NCBI GenBank assembly: GCA_963678485.1
Contig: OY782882.1
Location: forward strand, 2,728,001 to 2,792,000
Origin: CALGYY01 sp963678485
Lineage (GTDB): Bacteria > Bacteroidota > Bacteroidia > Bacteroidales > CAIWKO01
Direction: 5' to 3'
Length of the DNA stretch: 64,000 bases
Shown here: piece after piece, positions 54,789 to 63,253 of the stretch
Layout of the letters: each line of letters opens with the position of its first letter
How positions within the stretch are numbered: the first letter of the stretch is position 1
The notes under the pieces: generated by a model
Told to the model about the DNA's origin: nothing
What the model saw: only the letters and a program-made list of their open reading frames with translations
Database searches by the model: none
Translations under genes and position numbers: made by a program

Positions 54789-55886
54789 ATGAACGCTGGA
54801 TTATATCCATATTCTGAAGACAATGAGGTGCAATCAATCGCTTCAAAAGTGCTGCAAGGTGAGCGATTGCTGCCTGATGAAGGTCTTAGGTTATATGCAT
54901 TTCCATTAGGTGTACTAGCGCATCTGGCCAACGAGATTTCGATAAAATTAAATCAAGGGCGCGTTTATTATGTTAGAAACTTTCATATTGAACCTACCAA
55001 TAAGTGTGCTTACCATTGTCTGTTCTGCTCGTATTCGGGCGTAGCAGGAATACGTGAAGCATGGACACATACTCCAGACGAGATTATTGCTTTGTTAGAA
55101 GAGGCCGACCCCTTAGCGAAGGAAATTCATATCACAGGTGGAGCTCATCCTGATTGGATCATCGAGGACTATTGCGCATTATTAAAAATAGTAAGGGAGC
55201 GGAGACCAGAAATTCATATCAAAGCTTTTTCTGCAGTCGAGATTCATCATTTGCATACCACCTCTGGTATTACGTATAAAGAGATATTGAGTCGATTAAA
55301 GCAGCATGGACTGAATTCATTACCAGGTGGAGGAGCAGAGATTTTTGCTGCAGCCATACGGACAAAAATTTGTCCCGAAAAGGCCGATGCCACTGCCTGG
55401 TTATCGGTTCATCGCACTGCACATGAACTTGGAATTCCAAGTAATGCAACGATGCTGTATGGGCATGTGGAGTCCTATGCAGATCGCATCGACCATATGA
55501 ATCAGCTTCGGTTGTTGCAGGATGAAACGCATGGTTTTAATGCTTTCATACCCCTTAAATTCAGAAATTCAAATAACCGAATGTCTCAACTTTCTGAAGT
55601 AACTCTTATTGAAGATCTCAGGAATTACGCTGTTGCAAGAATCTACCTCGATAATTTTGCACACATAAAAGCATATTGGCCAATGCTGGGCAAACAATCG
55701 GCAGCACACGCACTAAACTTTGGTGTTGATGATCTGGATGGAACAATACAAGACAGCACCAGAATTTATACTATGGCTGGTGTGGATGAAAAGCCCGGAA
55801 TGACAGCTGATGCAATGCGCCAACTCATCAAGCAATCCGGAAAATATCCGGTTGAACGAGATGCTTTGTACCAGGCTGTAAAATAA
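54789..55886 (+). CDS. mqnE: Aminofutalosine synthase, radical SAM (menaquinone futalosine pathway)
   Basis: A 365-residue radical SAM enzyme of the futalosine route to menaquinone. The cluster motif CxxxCxxC is Cys73, Cys77 and Cys80 in NKCAYHCLFC. HITGGAHPDWI and KAFSAVEIHHL follow, and LPGGGAEIFAAAIRTKICP is the MqnE-type stretch that distinguishes it from MqnC. It is transcribed alone here, directly behind the protease terminator; the other mqn genes are not in the window, as is common where the pathway is scattered. Confidence 0.9.
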   Translation: MNAGLYPYSEDNEVQSIASKVLQGERLLPDEGLRLYAFPLGVLAHLANEISIKLNQGRVYYVRNFHIEPTNKCAYHCLFCSYSGVAGIREAWTHTPDEIIALLEEADPLAKEIHITGGAHPDWIIEDYCALLKIVRERRPEIHIKAFSAVEIHHLHTTSGITYKEILSRLKQHGLNSLPGGGAEIFAAAIRTKICPEKADATAWLSVHRTAHELGIPSNATMLYGHVESYADRIDHMNQLRLLQDETHGFNAFIPLKFRNSNNRMSQLSEVTLIEDLRNYAVARIYLDNFAHIKAYWPMLGKQSAAHALNFGVDDLDGTIQDSTRIYTMAGVDEKPGMTADAMRQLIKQSGKYPVERDALYQAVK

Positions 55887-56365
55887 TATTCTGCGTTTGA
55901 AATGGCGCAGATTAATTCCTCTCAAATAAATTAGTTAGTCTACGACAACAACCTCTGGACAAGGCCTCAGGCGGACTTTTTGGGTCGATACTAAAAAGTT
56001 GGACAAGCCCAAAGAGTGCAAATGCTAGATCAAGCGGAAAAGTTGAGGAGTCAGAATACTATTCATAGGAAAGAATAGGTATTAAAACCTTTCCTCAACT
56101 ACGTATGCCACGAATAATCTTGAATGAAAGCAAATTGCATATATTGTTTGTAATATTCATCATCAATATTGATTAAACTTATCAATCTTTTAGAGCATCC
56201 ATGTTTTAAAAGTGTAAAAGACCAATACCATTTGTACTGAAGGGTTCTTTTACAGTCTTGAAATTATGCAGTTCTAGTGTTCAAAGCGTGTGCGTAGGCC
56301 TGTCAAAGCAAGCGGGCGTGGGTTGGCTGTGAATCGTCAATGGCACGCAAATCCGCAAGGGGCCA

Positions 56366-56386
56366 GACAGCGGCTTTATCGCTGTC
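56366..56386. repeat. Inverted repeat 1 of the GC-rich spacer
   Basis: GACAGCG and CGCTGTC with a 7-base loop (GCTTTAT); the pairing can extend outward through GCC/GGC with one unpaired base. No T run follows. Confidence 0.55.
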
Positions 56387-56528
56387 GGCTCTGTCGAAAA
56401 CGACAAAAAGAAAATTCAATTAGCGAAATGAAGTTTATTATCACATTCAAGAACTGCCCTCAATTGGCGTTTTCGGCACTACCTTGCGTGATTTGCGGCC
56501 GTTGGCGAGAGCGGGGGGATAGCATTTT

Positions 56529-56557
56529 GCCTGCCTGCGTGACGCAGTCAGGCAGGC
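56529..56557. repeat. Inverted repeat 2 of the GC-rich spacer
   Basis: GCCTGCCTG (56529-56537) and CAGGCAGGC (56549-56557) are exact complements. An inner CTGCG-TGA-CGCAG (56535-56547) offers an alternative hairpin, so the element can fold two ways. Confidence 0.6.
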
Positions 56558-56576
56558 TTTGACTTGACTTTTGGCT

Positions 56577-56604
56577 CCACCATTTTTGTCAAGAAAAATG
56601 GTGG
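56577..56604. repeat. Inverted repeat 3 of the GC-rich spacer
   Basis: CCACCATTTTT and AAAAATGGTGG, an 11-base perfect stem with the 6-base loop GTCAAG. It is not followed by a strong T run on either strand, so a terminator is unlikely. Confidence 0.6.
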
Positions 56605-56827
56605 AAATAATAGAAATAAACCGCCAATTTTGTCGCGCTCTTGTTAATTGTGACAAACCTTCTTTGGGCTCTAGGTTGTTGACGCAGTTGATTATTTTTT
56701 TACTCCTCAACAATCTGGCTTGATCCCAAATGCTCATCCTCTTTTAATAGAAATCACAAAAGTTAATATAACTAAATATGTGAATTTAATCACACAATAG
56801 TCACCGACTAAGTGAATAGCGTCAAGT

Positions 56828-57331
56828 TTAGAAAGGCCAGAAACTGTTATCGTACCAAATTTCTTCTCTGAGCTCCTGATCAAGTTCCTGCAATAATTTA
56901 TGATGTCCTTTTTCCCATTCAGAAAGCCAGGCAAATAGGGCTTTTTCGTTAGGGTCGGTGGCTTCTGCTGCACGCTCACCATACACGCGAATAGCATTGC
57001 TTTCCATATCAATTGCAGCAGAGATAGCTGCAGCTTCAAATCCTGCCGCAGAGATTTTCTTTTTAATGTCTTTGCCGAGAATCATATTTACAATGGAATT
57101 AGCCTCTTCTGCCGGTAATTTGAGTTCAGAAAGTGTTTGGCTTTTTCCATATTCGGTTAATTGTTTGGTGAGAAATTCTGCATGGAGTTCTTCTTCTTTA
57201 GCCATAATATTAAAAATGTTGGCTACTTCTGGAACTTGTGTCTGCGCTGCCACCGTGCGGTACAAAGCCTGTCCTTTCTTTTCCATCAGGATGGCTGTTT
57301 TTAAAATCTCTACAGTTTTTGAATTTTCCAT
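56828..57331 (-). CDS. Ferritin-like diiron protein (rubrerythrin family)
   Basis: A 167-residue four-helix-bundle protein. A full set of diiron ligands is visible: Glu17, Glu47 with His50 (ExxH), Glu110, and Glu140 with His143 (ExxH). There is no C-terminal rubredoxin zinc-ribbon, so it is the short form. It may handle peroxide or iron; C-terminal IWYDNSFWPF is unusual and aromatic. It is flanked by the GC-rich spacer and is not obviously in an operon. Confidence 0.85.
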   Translation of the reverse strand: MENSKTVEILKTAILMEKKGQALYRTVAAQTQVPEVANIFNIMAKEEELHAEFLTKQLTEYGKSQTLSELKLPAEEANSIVNMILGKDIKKKISAAGFEAAAISAAIDMESNAIRVYGERAAEATDPNEKALFAWLSEWEKGHHKLLQELDQELREEIWYDNSFWPF

Positions 57332-57395
57332 ATTTTTTTTAGTTATTGATATCCAAAGGTAATAAAATTAATTTAACCGATGACTTGGGACTTCG

Positions 57396-57746
57396 CTAAT
57401 CAAGAGGCTTGAAATTTACAGGTTTTAGTTCTATAGTTCCTTCTGTTAGATTAAAATCCTTTTTTGTTTCGTACCCTTTTTTTGTATATTCCATATAAAT
57501 ATCATAGCAGCCAAAGCTACACCCAATCATCATGTATGAATCAAAAAGTCCGGATGCATTTGTATAGCCTTCACAACCACTTTTGGTGAAGTCACCATTT
57601 TTTCCCGCGGTGACTTTTACAAATACACTGTCGATAGGTTGTTTCGTCACTGAGTCAATTACCGTGACTGACAGATGTTTGTTGGTTTCGCATGAAATCA
57701 TGGTGATGCCAAAAACAAGCATTAAAGTAAAAATGTATTTTTTCAT
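57396..57746 (-). CDS. Small beta-rich lipoprotein
   Basis: A 116-residue lipoprotein starting at MKKYIFTLMLVFGITMISC (ATG at 57746; Cys19 lipobox). The 11 extra residues of the longer frame are rejected. The mature part looks like a carboxypeptidase-regulatory or Ig-like fold (SVTVIDSVTKQPIDSVFVKV, then ASGLFDSYMMIG) with two Cys-rich spots, perhaps paired. Its function is unknown. Confidence 0.7.
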   Translation of the reverse strand: MKKYIFTLMLVFGITMISCETNKHLSVTVIDSVTKQPIDSVFVKVTAGKNGDFTKSGCEGYTNASGLFDSYMMIGCSFGCYDIYMEYTKKGYETKKDFNLTEGTIELKPVNFKPLD

Positions 57747-57861
57747 GTTGAAGAAAAATGGCTTATCAAATTTAGTCAATAATTCCCAATTTGAACAAAA
57801 TATATGATAATTCTGTATAAAACTAAAGATGCTAACATATCCTAATTCCTGATCAAAGTAA

Positions 57862-57869
57862 TACCTTTG
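57862..57869 (+). promoter_or_regulatory. -7 promoter box for the MutS-like gene
   Basis: TACCTTTG matches TAnnTTTG and lies 35 bases before the ATG at 57905. Confidence 0.45.
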
Positions 57870-57904
57870 TCAGCTTAAGATCTCAATAATTTATTTGCTT
57901 CAGG

Positions 57905-59722
57905 ATGACACCATCAGCATATTATCAACAACAAATCGAAGCATGCAATCTTCGCATGAAAAAGATTATTCAATCGCAGCAGTGGATGCCATATCTGCGT
58001 GTTGTCTTTTTTATTGGGGCAGTCTATTTTTTCTATAAAGTAATTACAGGGCTCGGTTTTACTGATGGAATATTATTGTGTATTTCAATAGCTGGATTTC
58101 TTGGGTTCAGTGTTTACGCTTTGAATTTGTCGCGACGCAGAAAATATATTGAAAATACGATTTCCATTAATGAGAATGAACTCGCCGCCATTAAAGGAGA
58201 TTTCTCAGCCTTCGGCACAGGCAAGGAATTTATAAACTATGATCATCCCTATACTCATGATCTTGATGTCTTTGGTGAGGAATCCTTATTTAATTGTGTC
58301 AATCGCACTGCCACCAGCATAGGTAAAGCCCGACTGGCCGATTATATGATTAATGCATTTGAATATTCTAAATCAATTCTTGACCGGCAAGCGGCAATCA
58401 GAGAATTGTCGGAAATGACGCAATTCAGGCAAGCCTTACAATTGATTTTTATGGGAGAGAAAACCTCAGTTGAAGATCTTGAATCACTGAATGCCTGGAT
58501 GCGAAGCGCACAGCAGTTCAAATATAGTAGTTGGGTAAAGTTTGCGTTGTATCTTTTTCCTTCAATTACAATTGCATCAATTGTTTTGGCTGTTATAGGA
58601 TTATTGTCTTTTCAATTCCCATTAGCAATGGTTGTGTTACAACTTACTACCGTTGCAATTTTTGGACGAAGAATCATGAAGACGTATCATGGACTCACTG
58701 AAAATTTCAAGATAATTCAACGGTATGCAAAAGCGCTTGCACTCATCGAAAAAAATACATACCAAACAAACTATTTGCAAGCCTTGCATGCTTCATTAAA
58801 CAATGATTCCGGAGATCGTCCCAGCCAAATCATTGCAAAATTGGCCTCCTTGTTAAATTGGATGGACTCCAATTTGAACATGTTGGTGGCAGCCTTACTC
58901 AATGGGCTCCTTATGCATAATCTTCATATGTTGATGGCTGTCGAACAATGGAAAGCAAAGTATGCTAAGCTAATACCTGAGTGGTTTGACACACTGGCAG
59001 AAGTGGAAGCCTTGTCGAGTTTAGCTACTTTTACTTTTAATCGACCCACCTATATTTTTCCAAAGCTTGCAACGGATGAGTTCGAGTTTGTTGCAATGCA
59101 GATGGGACATCCTTTACTTCCATCGGGAGAATGTGTGACAAATGATGTGGATGTCCACGGCTGGAAGCAATATGCGATTGTGACCGGAGCAAATATGTCG
59201 GGGAAAAGCACATTCCTCCGTTCCATTGGGGTCAATCTTATTCTGGGATTGATGGGTGCACCCGTATATGCCGCATCAATGACGTTTTTCCCAATCAGAA
59301 TACACACAAGTATACGCACAAACGATTCTTTGGCAAAAAGAGAATCTTACTTTTTTGCTGAACTCAAGCGATTGAAAAAAATAATTGACGAGCTAGAGCA
59401 AGGAATACCTCAGTTTATTTTGCTTGATGAAATTCTTAAAGGAACTAATTCTGTTGATAAGCAAACCGGATCTATTGCATTAATCAAACAATTGATACAA
59501 TACCATTCGGCAGGCGTATTTGCCACTCATGATCTGGCGTTAGGAAGCCTTATAGCACACTATCCTTCAAACATTCAGAACCTCTGCTTCGAGATTTCCA
59601 TTAAAGGTAATCAAATGGAAATCGATTATAAATTGCAAAAGGGTATCTGTAAAAATCTGAATGCAACATTTCTCATGAAGAACATGGGAATATTGATTGA
59701 TACAGCACCTGATCCGAATTGA
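57905..59722 (+). CDS. Membrane-anchored MutS-family ATPase
   Basis: A 605-residue MutS homologue without the mismatch-recognition and connector domains. Two membrane helices lie at about 30-50 and 54-72, and a second hydrophobic pair at about 213-250 interrupts the lever-like helical region. The C-terminal ATPase has Walker A TGANMSGKSTFLRS (about 425-437), FPIRIHTSIRTNDSLAKRES, Walker B FILLDEILKGTNSVDKQTGS and the ATHDLALG switch. No Smr nuclease tail is present, unlike MutS2. Its membrane position argues against ordinary mismatch repair. Function unknown. Confidence 0.85.
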   Translation: MTPSAYYQQQIEACNLRMKKIIQSQQWMPYLRVVFFIGAVYFFYKVITGLGFTDGILLCISIAGFLGFSVYALNLSRRRKYIENTISINENELAAIKGDFSAFGTGKEFINYDHPYTHDLDVFGEESLFNCVNRTATSIGKARLADYMINAFEYSKSILDRQAAIRELSEMTQFRQALQLIFMGEKTSVEDLESLNAWMRSAQQFKYSSWVKFALYLFPSITIASIVLAVIGLLSFQFPLAMVVLQLTTVAIFGRRIMKTYHGLTENFKIIQRYAKALALIEKNTYQTNYLQALHASLNNDSGDRPSQIIAKLASLLNWMDSNLNMLVAALLNGLLMHNLHMLMAVEQWKAKYAKLIPEWFDTLAEVEALSSLATFTFNRPTYIFPKLATDEFEFVAMQMGHPLLPSGECVTNDVDVHGWKQYAIVTGANMSGKSTFLRSIGVNLILGLMGAPVYAASMTFFPIRIHTSIRTNDSLAKRESYFFAELKRLKKIIDELEQGIPQFILLDEILKGTNSVDKQTGSIALIKQLIQYHSAGVFATHDLALGSLIAHYPSNIQNLCFEISIKGNQMEIDYKLQKGICKNLNATFLMKNMGILIDTAPDPN

Positions 59723-59732
59723 TAACAGATTA

Positions 59733-60266
59733 TTAAACTGTTTTAAGGGCGGAGTTTAACCAATCGGTGAGGCTTACAGCTCCCACCTTTGGTGGGAAAA
59801 TGTAATGATCAATCTTTCGTTGAATCTCTTGATTTTGCTCATCTCTGCAAATTATCGCCAGCCAGGGTTGTACCGATCCGGCATAGTAATTTGTAAATTC
59901 AAATCGAAGAATCGATGAACGTTCTACAAAATAGTGGTCGTCGGGCAGTTGATAATAAAATCTGAATTGATCAAATGCAATAAAGCAGTCTTTGTGTTTT
60001 CTCCAGCGTTTGAATCTGGCTTGCAGCGCCCAAAAGGAGAAGGTTGCCATCAAAAAAAACATTACCAATAAAAATATTCCTGCCCATAATGGAGTGTTTG
60101 CATCGCGCAGAAATAGAAGAGTTATCGCAATGCCAACTCCCATAACACAGATGAATGTCCACAACAACAATATCACCAACGATACTATTGAAGGACGCTT
60201 CGCATTAAGTCGAAATAGAAATTCTTCCTTTGTGTTTATTGGTGTTTCTGAATTGAATGTTGGCAT
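59733..60266 (-). CDS. YcxB-like membrane protein
   Basis: A 177-residue protein with two membrane helices (about 29-52 and 60-82) and a C-terminal PH-like beta domain (about 90-165, FIAFDQFRFYYQLPDDHYFV). The layout is that of YcxB-like proteins, whose function is not known to me. It is convergent with the MutS-like gene and 42 bases after the 60309 gene in its own direction. Confidence 0.7.
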   Translation of the reverse strand: MPTFNSETPINTKEEFLFRLNAKRPSIVSLVILLLWTFICVMGVGIAITLLFLRDANTPLWAGIFLLVMFFLMATFSFWALQARFKRWRKHKDCFIAFDQFRFYYQLPDDHYFVERSSILRFEFTNYYAGSVQPWLAIICRDEQNQEIQRKIDHYIFPPKVGAVSLTDWLNSALKTV

Positions 60267-60308
60267 TAATTGTTTGAATTGTGTTTCTTCAACATCACCG
60301 GATTGTTT

Positions 60309-60719
60309 TTATTGAGCAGAATCAGGCGTTTCTTCTTTGTTACGCAGTCTTTTTTTATTCCTGTAACTCCATAAAAAGAGAATTCCAACGACAATAAATG
60401 GGAACGTGATAGTTAATACGATTAACAGACTTGTTCCTATTGAATGATTCATCTCATAATTCTTCATAAAGATAAATGGGCTTAACCCCAGACCAATCAG
60501 GGTGAAAATTCCTCCACCAATATTCTCCCATTTCCATGCGATAATAAGAAGGATAATCAGTACAAACGAAGGAAGCAAGTGCATTCCAAAGGCGGCCAGT
60601 TGTTGCACTATGGTTAGATCAGGAGAAAATGAATCCAGCGCAAACATACTTACAAATAAAATAGATAGTATACAAAGAATACGTGGAGTCCAATGAAGTA
60701 TTTTCTGTGATGTTGTCAT
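60309..60719 (-). CDS. Four-helix small membrane protein
   Basis: A 136-residue protein with four predicted membrane helices (about 12-30, 40-62, 65-85 and 92-115) and a charged C-terminal tail (RNKKRLRNKEETPDSAQ). It resembles the DUF7670-like helical membrane proteins; I have no functional evidence. It is adjacent to the YcxB-like gene in the same direction. Confidence 0.65.
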   Translation of the reverse strand: MTTSQKILHWTPRILCILSILFVSMFALDSFSPDLTIVQQLAAFGMHLLPSFVLIILLIIAWKWENIGGGIFTLIGLGLSPFIFMKNYEMNHSIGTSLLIVLTITFPFIVVGILFLWSYRNKKRLRNKEETPDSAQ

Positions 60720-60770
60720 ATTTATGTGAAAGAATTAATTCTCAAAGTTCGTCAATTTATAATGACCAGC

Positions 60771-61904
60771 TTATTTTATCACAAGCTTTTCGGTAGCGCT
60801 CGTATTGCCAGCCACTAAACGGACAACATAGGTGCCTTTTGAAAAACCGGAAAGATCGATGCTTTTAGAGGGAGTACTGCTTGCCAAAACCCTTGCCCCG
60901 CTTGAATTGTAAATCTCAACTAAGCTTATTATGCGGGTTCCGGTATTAAGGAACACACGACCATCAGAAGGATTTGGGTAGAGCACTATTTCGCGGCTGC
61001 CGGGGCTGGTCTCGGCTATACCTTCCCATTGGTCCCACCCAGCCATTGCTGCCAGAAGCCACCAGAAAGCATTGCCTTTCAAAACGCAGTTCAGTTTGGC
61101 TTCGGCTGGAGTATCGCTGTGTTGACATTCGGAACATGCGTTCAGATCAGTAATGTAGCCATGTCCGGCATGTGCATTTACCCAACTCAACGCCCAGTTT
61201 GTTCCGTTCCATGGATCTAAGCAGCTTGCATCATAAAACAAACCATCAGTGGCACACCATTCCATGTAATTCTGATTCTCGCCCGGAGCATAGCTTTCGA
61301 TATCTGCAAAGTCAAACAAAATTTTGTCATTGGCTATGCAGTAAGCGCGAATCATATTGTTCATTAGATTCAAATTGCCGGTTGGGCCTGTACCATCTAA
61401 ATGCCCGGTCATGTAAACAAATTTTATGGTTGGATTGGCTGCTTCAAAGGCTGACATGGTATTCAGGTAGGTAGTGATTCCTGCTGAGTCATTGGTGGAG
61501 ACGCCACCACACCAAGACCAAATAACAACATTTCTGTTGCACTCCGGATTTGATAGTACATTGGTTGTTGCAGTCTGCCAGCTTAAATCGCCTAAGGTAC
61601 CAAGGTCACTTGCGTCCGGCATTCCGTAATCATTAAGGAATACCGATGAATCAAGGCCATAACTGGAAGAGGAAAAATTATATACACCGCCATGAGTTGA
61701 AGCGATGGCGGTAATTCCACTCACCAACTGACTTCCATGGGAAGTATGCTGATAACTTATTTTCAGATTCGCTTTTGCCGAATCAATCCATTGCGTAGGT
61801 ATCAGCGAAAGGTTTGTGCAGTTGTGATTAATGAGAATTCCCTGTGAATATGCCTGACTCATGGTCATGAGGCAAAGCATCAAAATAATGATGGGTTTTT
61901 TCAT
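60771..61904 (-). CDS. Secreted T9SS protein of unknown family (HTSHG motif)
   Basis: A 377-residue secreted protein: signal peptide at 1-20 (ending AYSQ), a body with conserved-looking motifs (ISYQHTSHGSQL, NVVIWSWCGGVS, FVYMTGHLDGTGP, FDFADIES), and a T9SS type A domain at about 300-377 (VLYPNPSDGRVFLN). The clustered His, Ser and Asp residues are reminiscent of an SGNH-like or metal hydrolase, but I cannot assign it. Two Cys-rich spots suggest disulfides. Confidence 0.8.
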   Translation of the reverse strand: MKKPIIILMLCLMTMSQAYSQGILINHNCTNLSLIPTQWIDSAKANLKISYQHTSHGSQLVSGITAIASTHGGVYNFSSSSYGLDSSVFLNDYGMPDASDLGTLGDLSWQTATTNVLSNPECNRNVVIWSWCGGVSTNDSAGITTYLNTMSAFEAANPTIKFVYMTGHLDGTGPTGNLNLMNNMIRAYCIANDKILFDFADIESYAPGENQNYMEWCATDGLFYDASCLDPWNGTNWALSWVNAHAGHGYITDLNACSECQHSDTPAEAKLNCVLKGNAFWWLLAAMAGWDQWEGIAETSPGSREIVLYPNPSDGRVFLNTGTRIISLVEIYNSSGARVLASSTPSKSIDLSGFSKGTYVVRLVAGNTSATEKLVIK

Positions 61905-61973
61905 GTTGGTTCAAATAGTTTCTTATTTGTAATAGGGTTATGAAAACAAAGATAATGAAATACTTCGCTGAAA

Positions 61974-62003
61974 CAAAAAATGCAGGCCATAATGACCTGC
62001 ATT
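61974..62003 (-). terminator. Rho-independent terminator after the 62029 gene
   Basis: The 8-base stem AATGCAGG/CCTGCATT with a 9-base loop (61979-62003) is followed on the minus strand by a T run, 26 bases after the stop codon. Confidence 0.75.
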
Positions 62004-62028
62004 CTGATAAATAGAATTTTTTTTCAAT

Positions 62029-63171
62029 CTATTTTTTTACAAAACGTGAGGTAGTCATGTTGGAATGTCCCTTCAGCGTCAGTAAATACATTCCACTTGG
62101 CAAATCACTAACTTCAATAATACCATTATTGACAGAGCCTGTCTTCACTGCAGATCCCAGAGTGTTGAAGATGGTGAATTGTTCCATGCCTTCAAAGTTC
62201 TGAAGAAATAGCTGGTCATTGGCTGGATTCGGGAACACTAACAAATTCGCAGATTGGTCTACATTGTCGATGCCGGCGGGATCGTAAACGGCCGTACCAT
62301 CATAATAAATACTCGTAGCTTTAGTGAAATTGTCACTCCCAAAATTCATCATTAATAGTGCATATCGCGCATTCTCTCTCCAGAAAATATAGCGATTGCT
62401 TATTGTTTGTTGTCCTTGTGAAATACCAAATGCGGCAAGCATGGGCGCTGGAGCAGGACTACCATTCATATAAAAACTATCGATTTGGACCGACATGCGT
62501 TTTACCAATAATACATCATAGGCATTGCTTGCACCTGAAGCTGTTGGTACACGCAGGGTTCCCCATGCTACAATAGTATCACGACGCATAATGTGAGAAA
62601 TTTTTTGACAGGGCGCGTGGTTCAAACCATAGGCAGTGATGGAGAGTTGAAAATTTACGGCCATAGGTGTTGAGGTATACCAGACAGATCCTGCTGTTGT
62701 TGGAAAGGGCATAAGATAAGAGGAGCTTGCAAAATCGAAATGTTGAGCAGGGAAGATGCAGGAATCAGCCGTATTTCCTGTTAAACTTACTAAGCATGTG
62801 CGTTGGTCGTTCACAACAAATCCAAGACAATTTGCTCCATCCGAAGCAGTGCGGTAATAATAATCACTCTTATACCACCAGTTGGGAACGAAAGGAATGG
62901 ATAAGTTGGTATCAGCAAAAGTGGCTGTTGGGAAATTAGCATTTGCGGCAGTGATATAATTAATGGCAGCAGGGCTATTCTGAACCAGATCTGAATAGTT
63001 CCAGTACTGTGCTGGACCGATACTGGGTGCAATAAAGCCTGAAGTGTCGGCACTAATGGCAGACATGGACCCCGGTGTGAAACTAGTGTTAGCTTGTGTG
63101 AGTGTGATTTGAGCGTGAAGCTGCATACTGCAAATAAAGATGGCAACAAAAAATAGTAAGTGTTTTCGCAT
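62029..63171 (-). CDS. Secreted T9SS protein of unknown function
   Basis: A 380-residue secreted protein with a signal peptide (1-20, ending LHAQ) and an all-beta body without recognised catalytic residues. A T9SS type A domain closes it (about 300-380, LLVFPNPANDQLFLQNF ... LPSGMYLLTLKG). The 82-base spacer to the next upstream gene has a possible folded leader (CCTG/CAGG and GGC/GCC pairings), unassigned. Confidence 0.8.
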   Translation of the reverse strand: MRKHLLFFVAIFICSMQLHAQITLTQANTSFTPGSMSAISADTSGFIAPSIGPAQYWNYSDLVQNSPAAINYITAANANFPTATFADTNLSIPFVPNWWYKSDYYYRTASDGANCLGFVVNDQRTCLVSLTGNTADSCIFPAQHFDFASSSYLMPFPTTAGSVWYTSTPMAVNFQLSITAYGLNHAPCQKISHIMRRDTIVAWGTLRVPTASGASNAYDVLLVKRMSVQIDSFYMNGSPAPAPMLAAFGISQGQQTISNRYIFWRENARYALLMMNFGSDNFTKATSIYYDGTAVYDPAGIDNVDQSANLLVFPNPANDQLFLQNFEGMEQFTIFNTLGSAVKTGSVNNGIIEVSDLPSGMYLLTLKGHSNMTTSRFVKK

Positions 63172-63253
63172 GATGTAGATTTTATTGTTTCCCTACTCAT
63201 TTGGCTTTTCGGTTTCGCCCCTGCATTTATAACTGGTACAGGTTTCCATTTTT

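Larger units (their letters stand above)
55887..56827. other. Gene-free spacer with GC-rich palindromes
   Basis: About 940 bases between mqnE and the ferritin-like gene. It starts with a weak CTGCG/CGCAG hairpin (55891-55910) and about 370 AT-rich bases with nothing recognisable. From about 56280 to 56610 it becomes visibly GC-richer than its surroundings and holds three strong inverted repeats (listed separately). From about 56610 to 56827 it is AT-rich again. No reading frame in it looks like a gene. It may be a dispersed intergenic repeat or the remnant of an insertion. Confidence 0.55.

Noticed and set aside
56290..56562. A 90-codon plus-strand frame, Arg- and Cys-rich, in the same spacer
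   Set aside because: Its composition follows the GC-rich repeat; the CRLCRKRQ stretch is not a recognisable zinc finger and the frame overlaps the opposite-strand frame.
56577..56604. Inverted repeat 3 as a transcription terminator
   Set aside because: Neither strand has a U run after the stem and no gene ends nearby (mqnE ends about 690 bases away).
56447..56737. A 96-codon minus-strand frame across the GC-rich spacer
   Set aside because: It runs through two of the palindromes, has no signal, domain or usual composition, and similar chance frames are expected from a repeated intergenic element.
63172..63253. Possible riboswitch between the two last T9SS genes
   Set aside because: There are short GC pairings and a GGGGCGAAACC stretch, but no known riboswitch core could be matched by eye.
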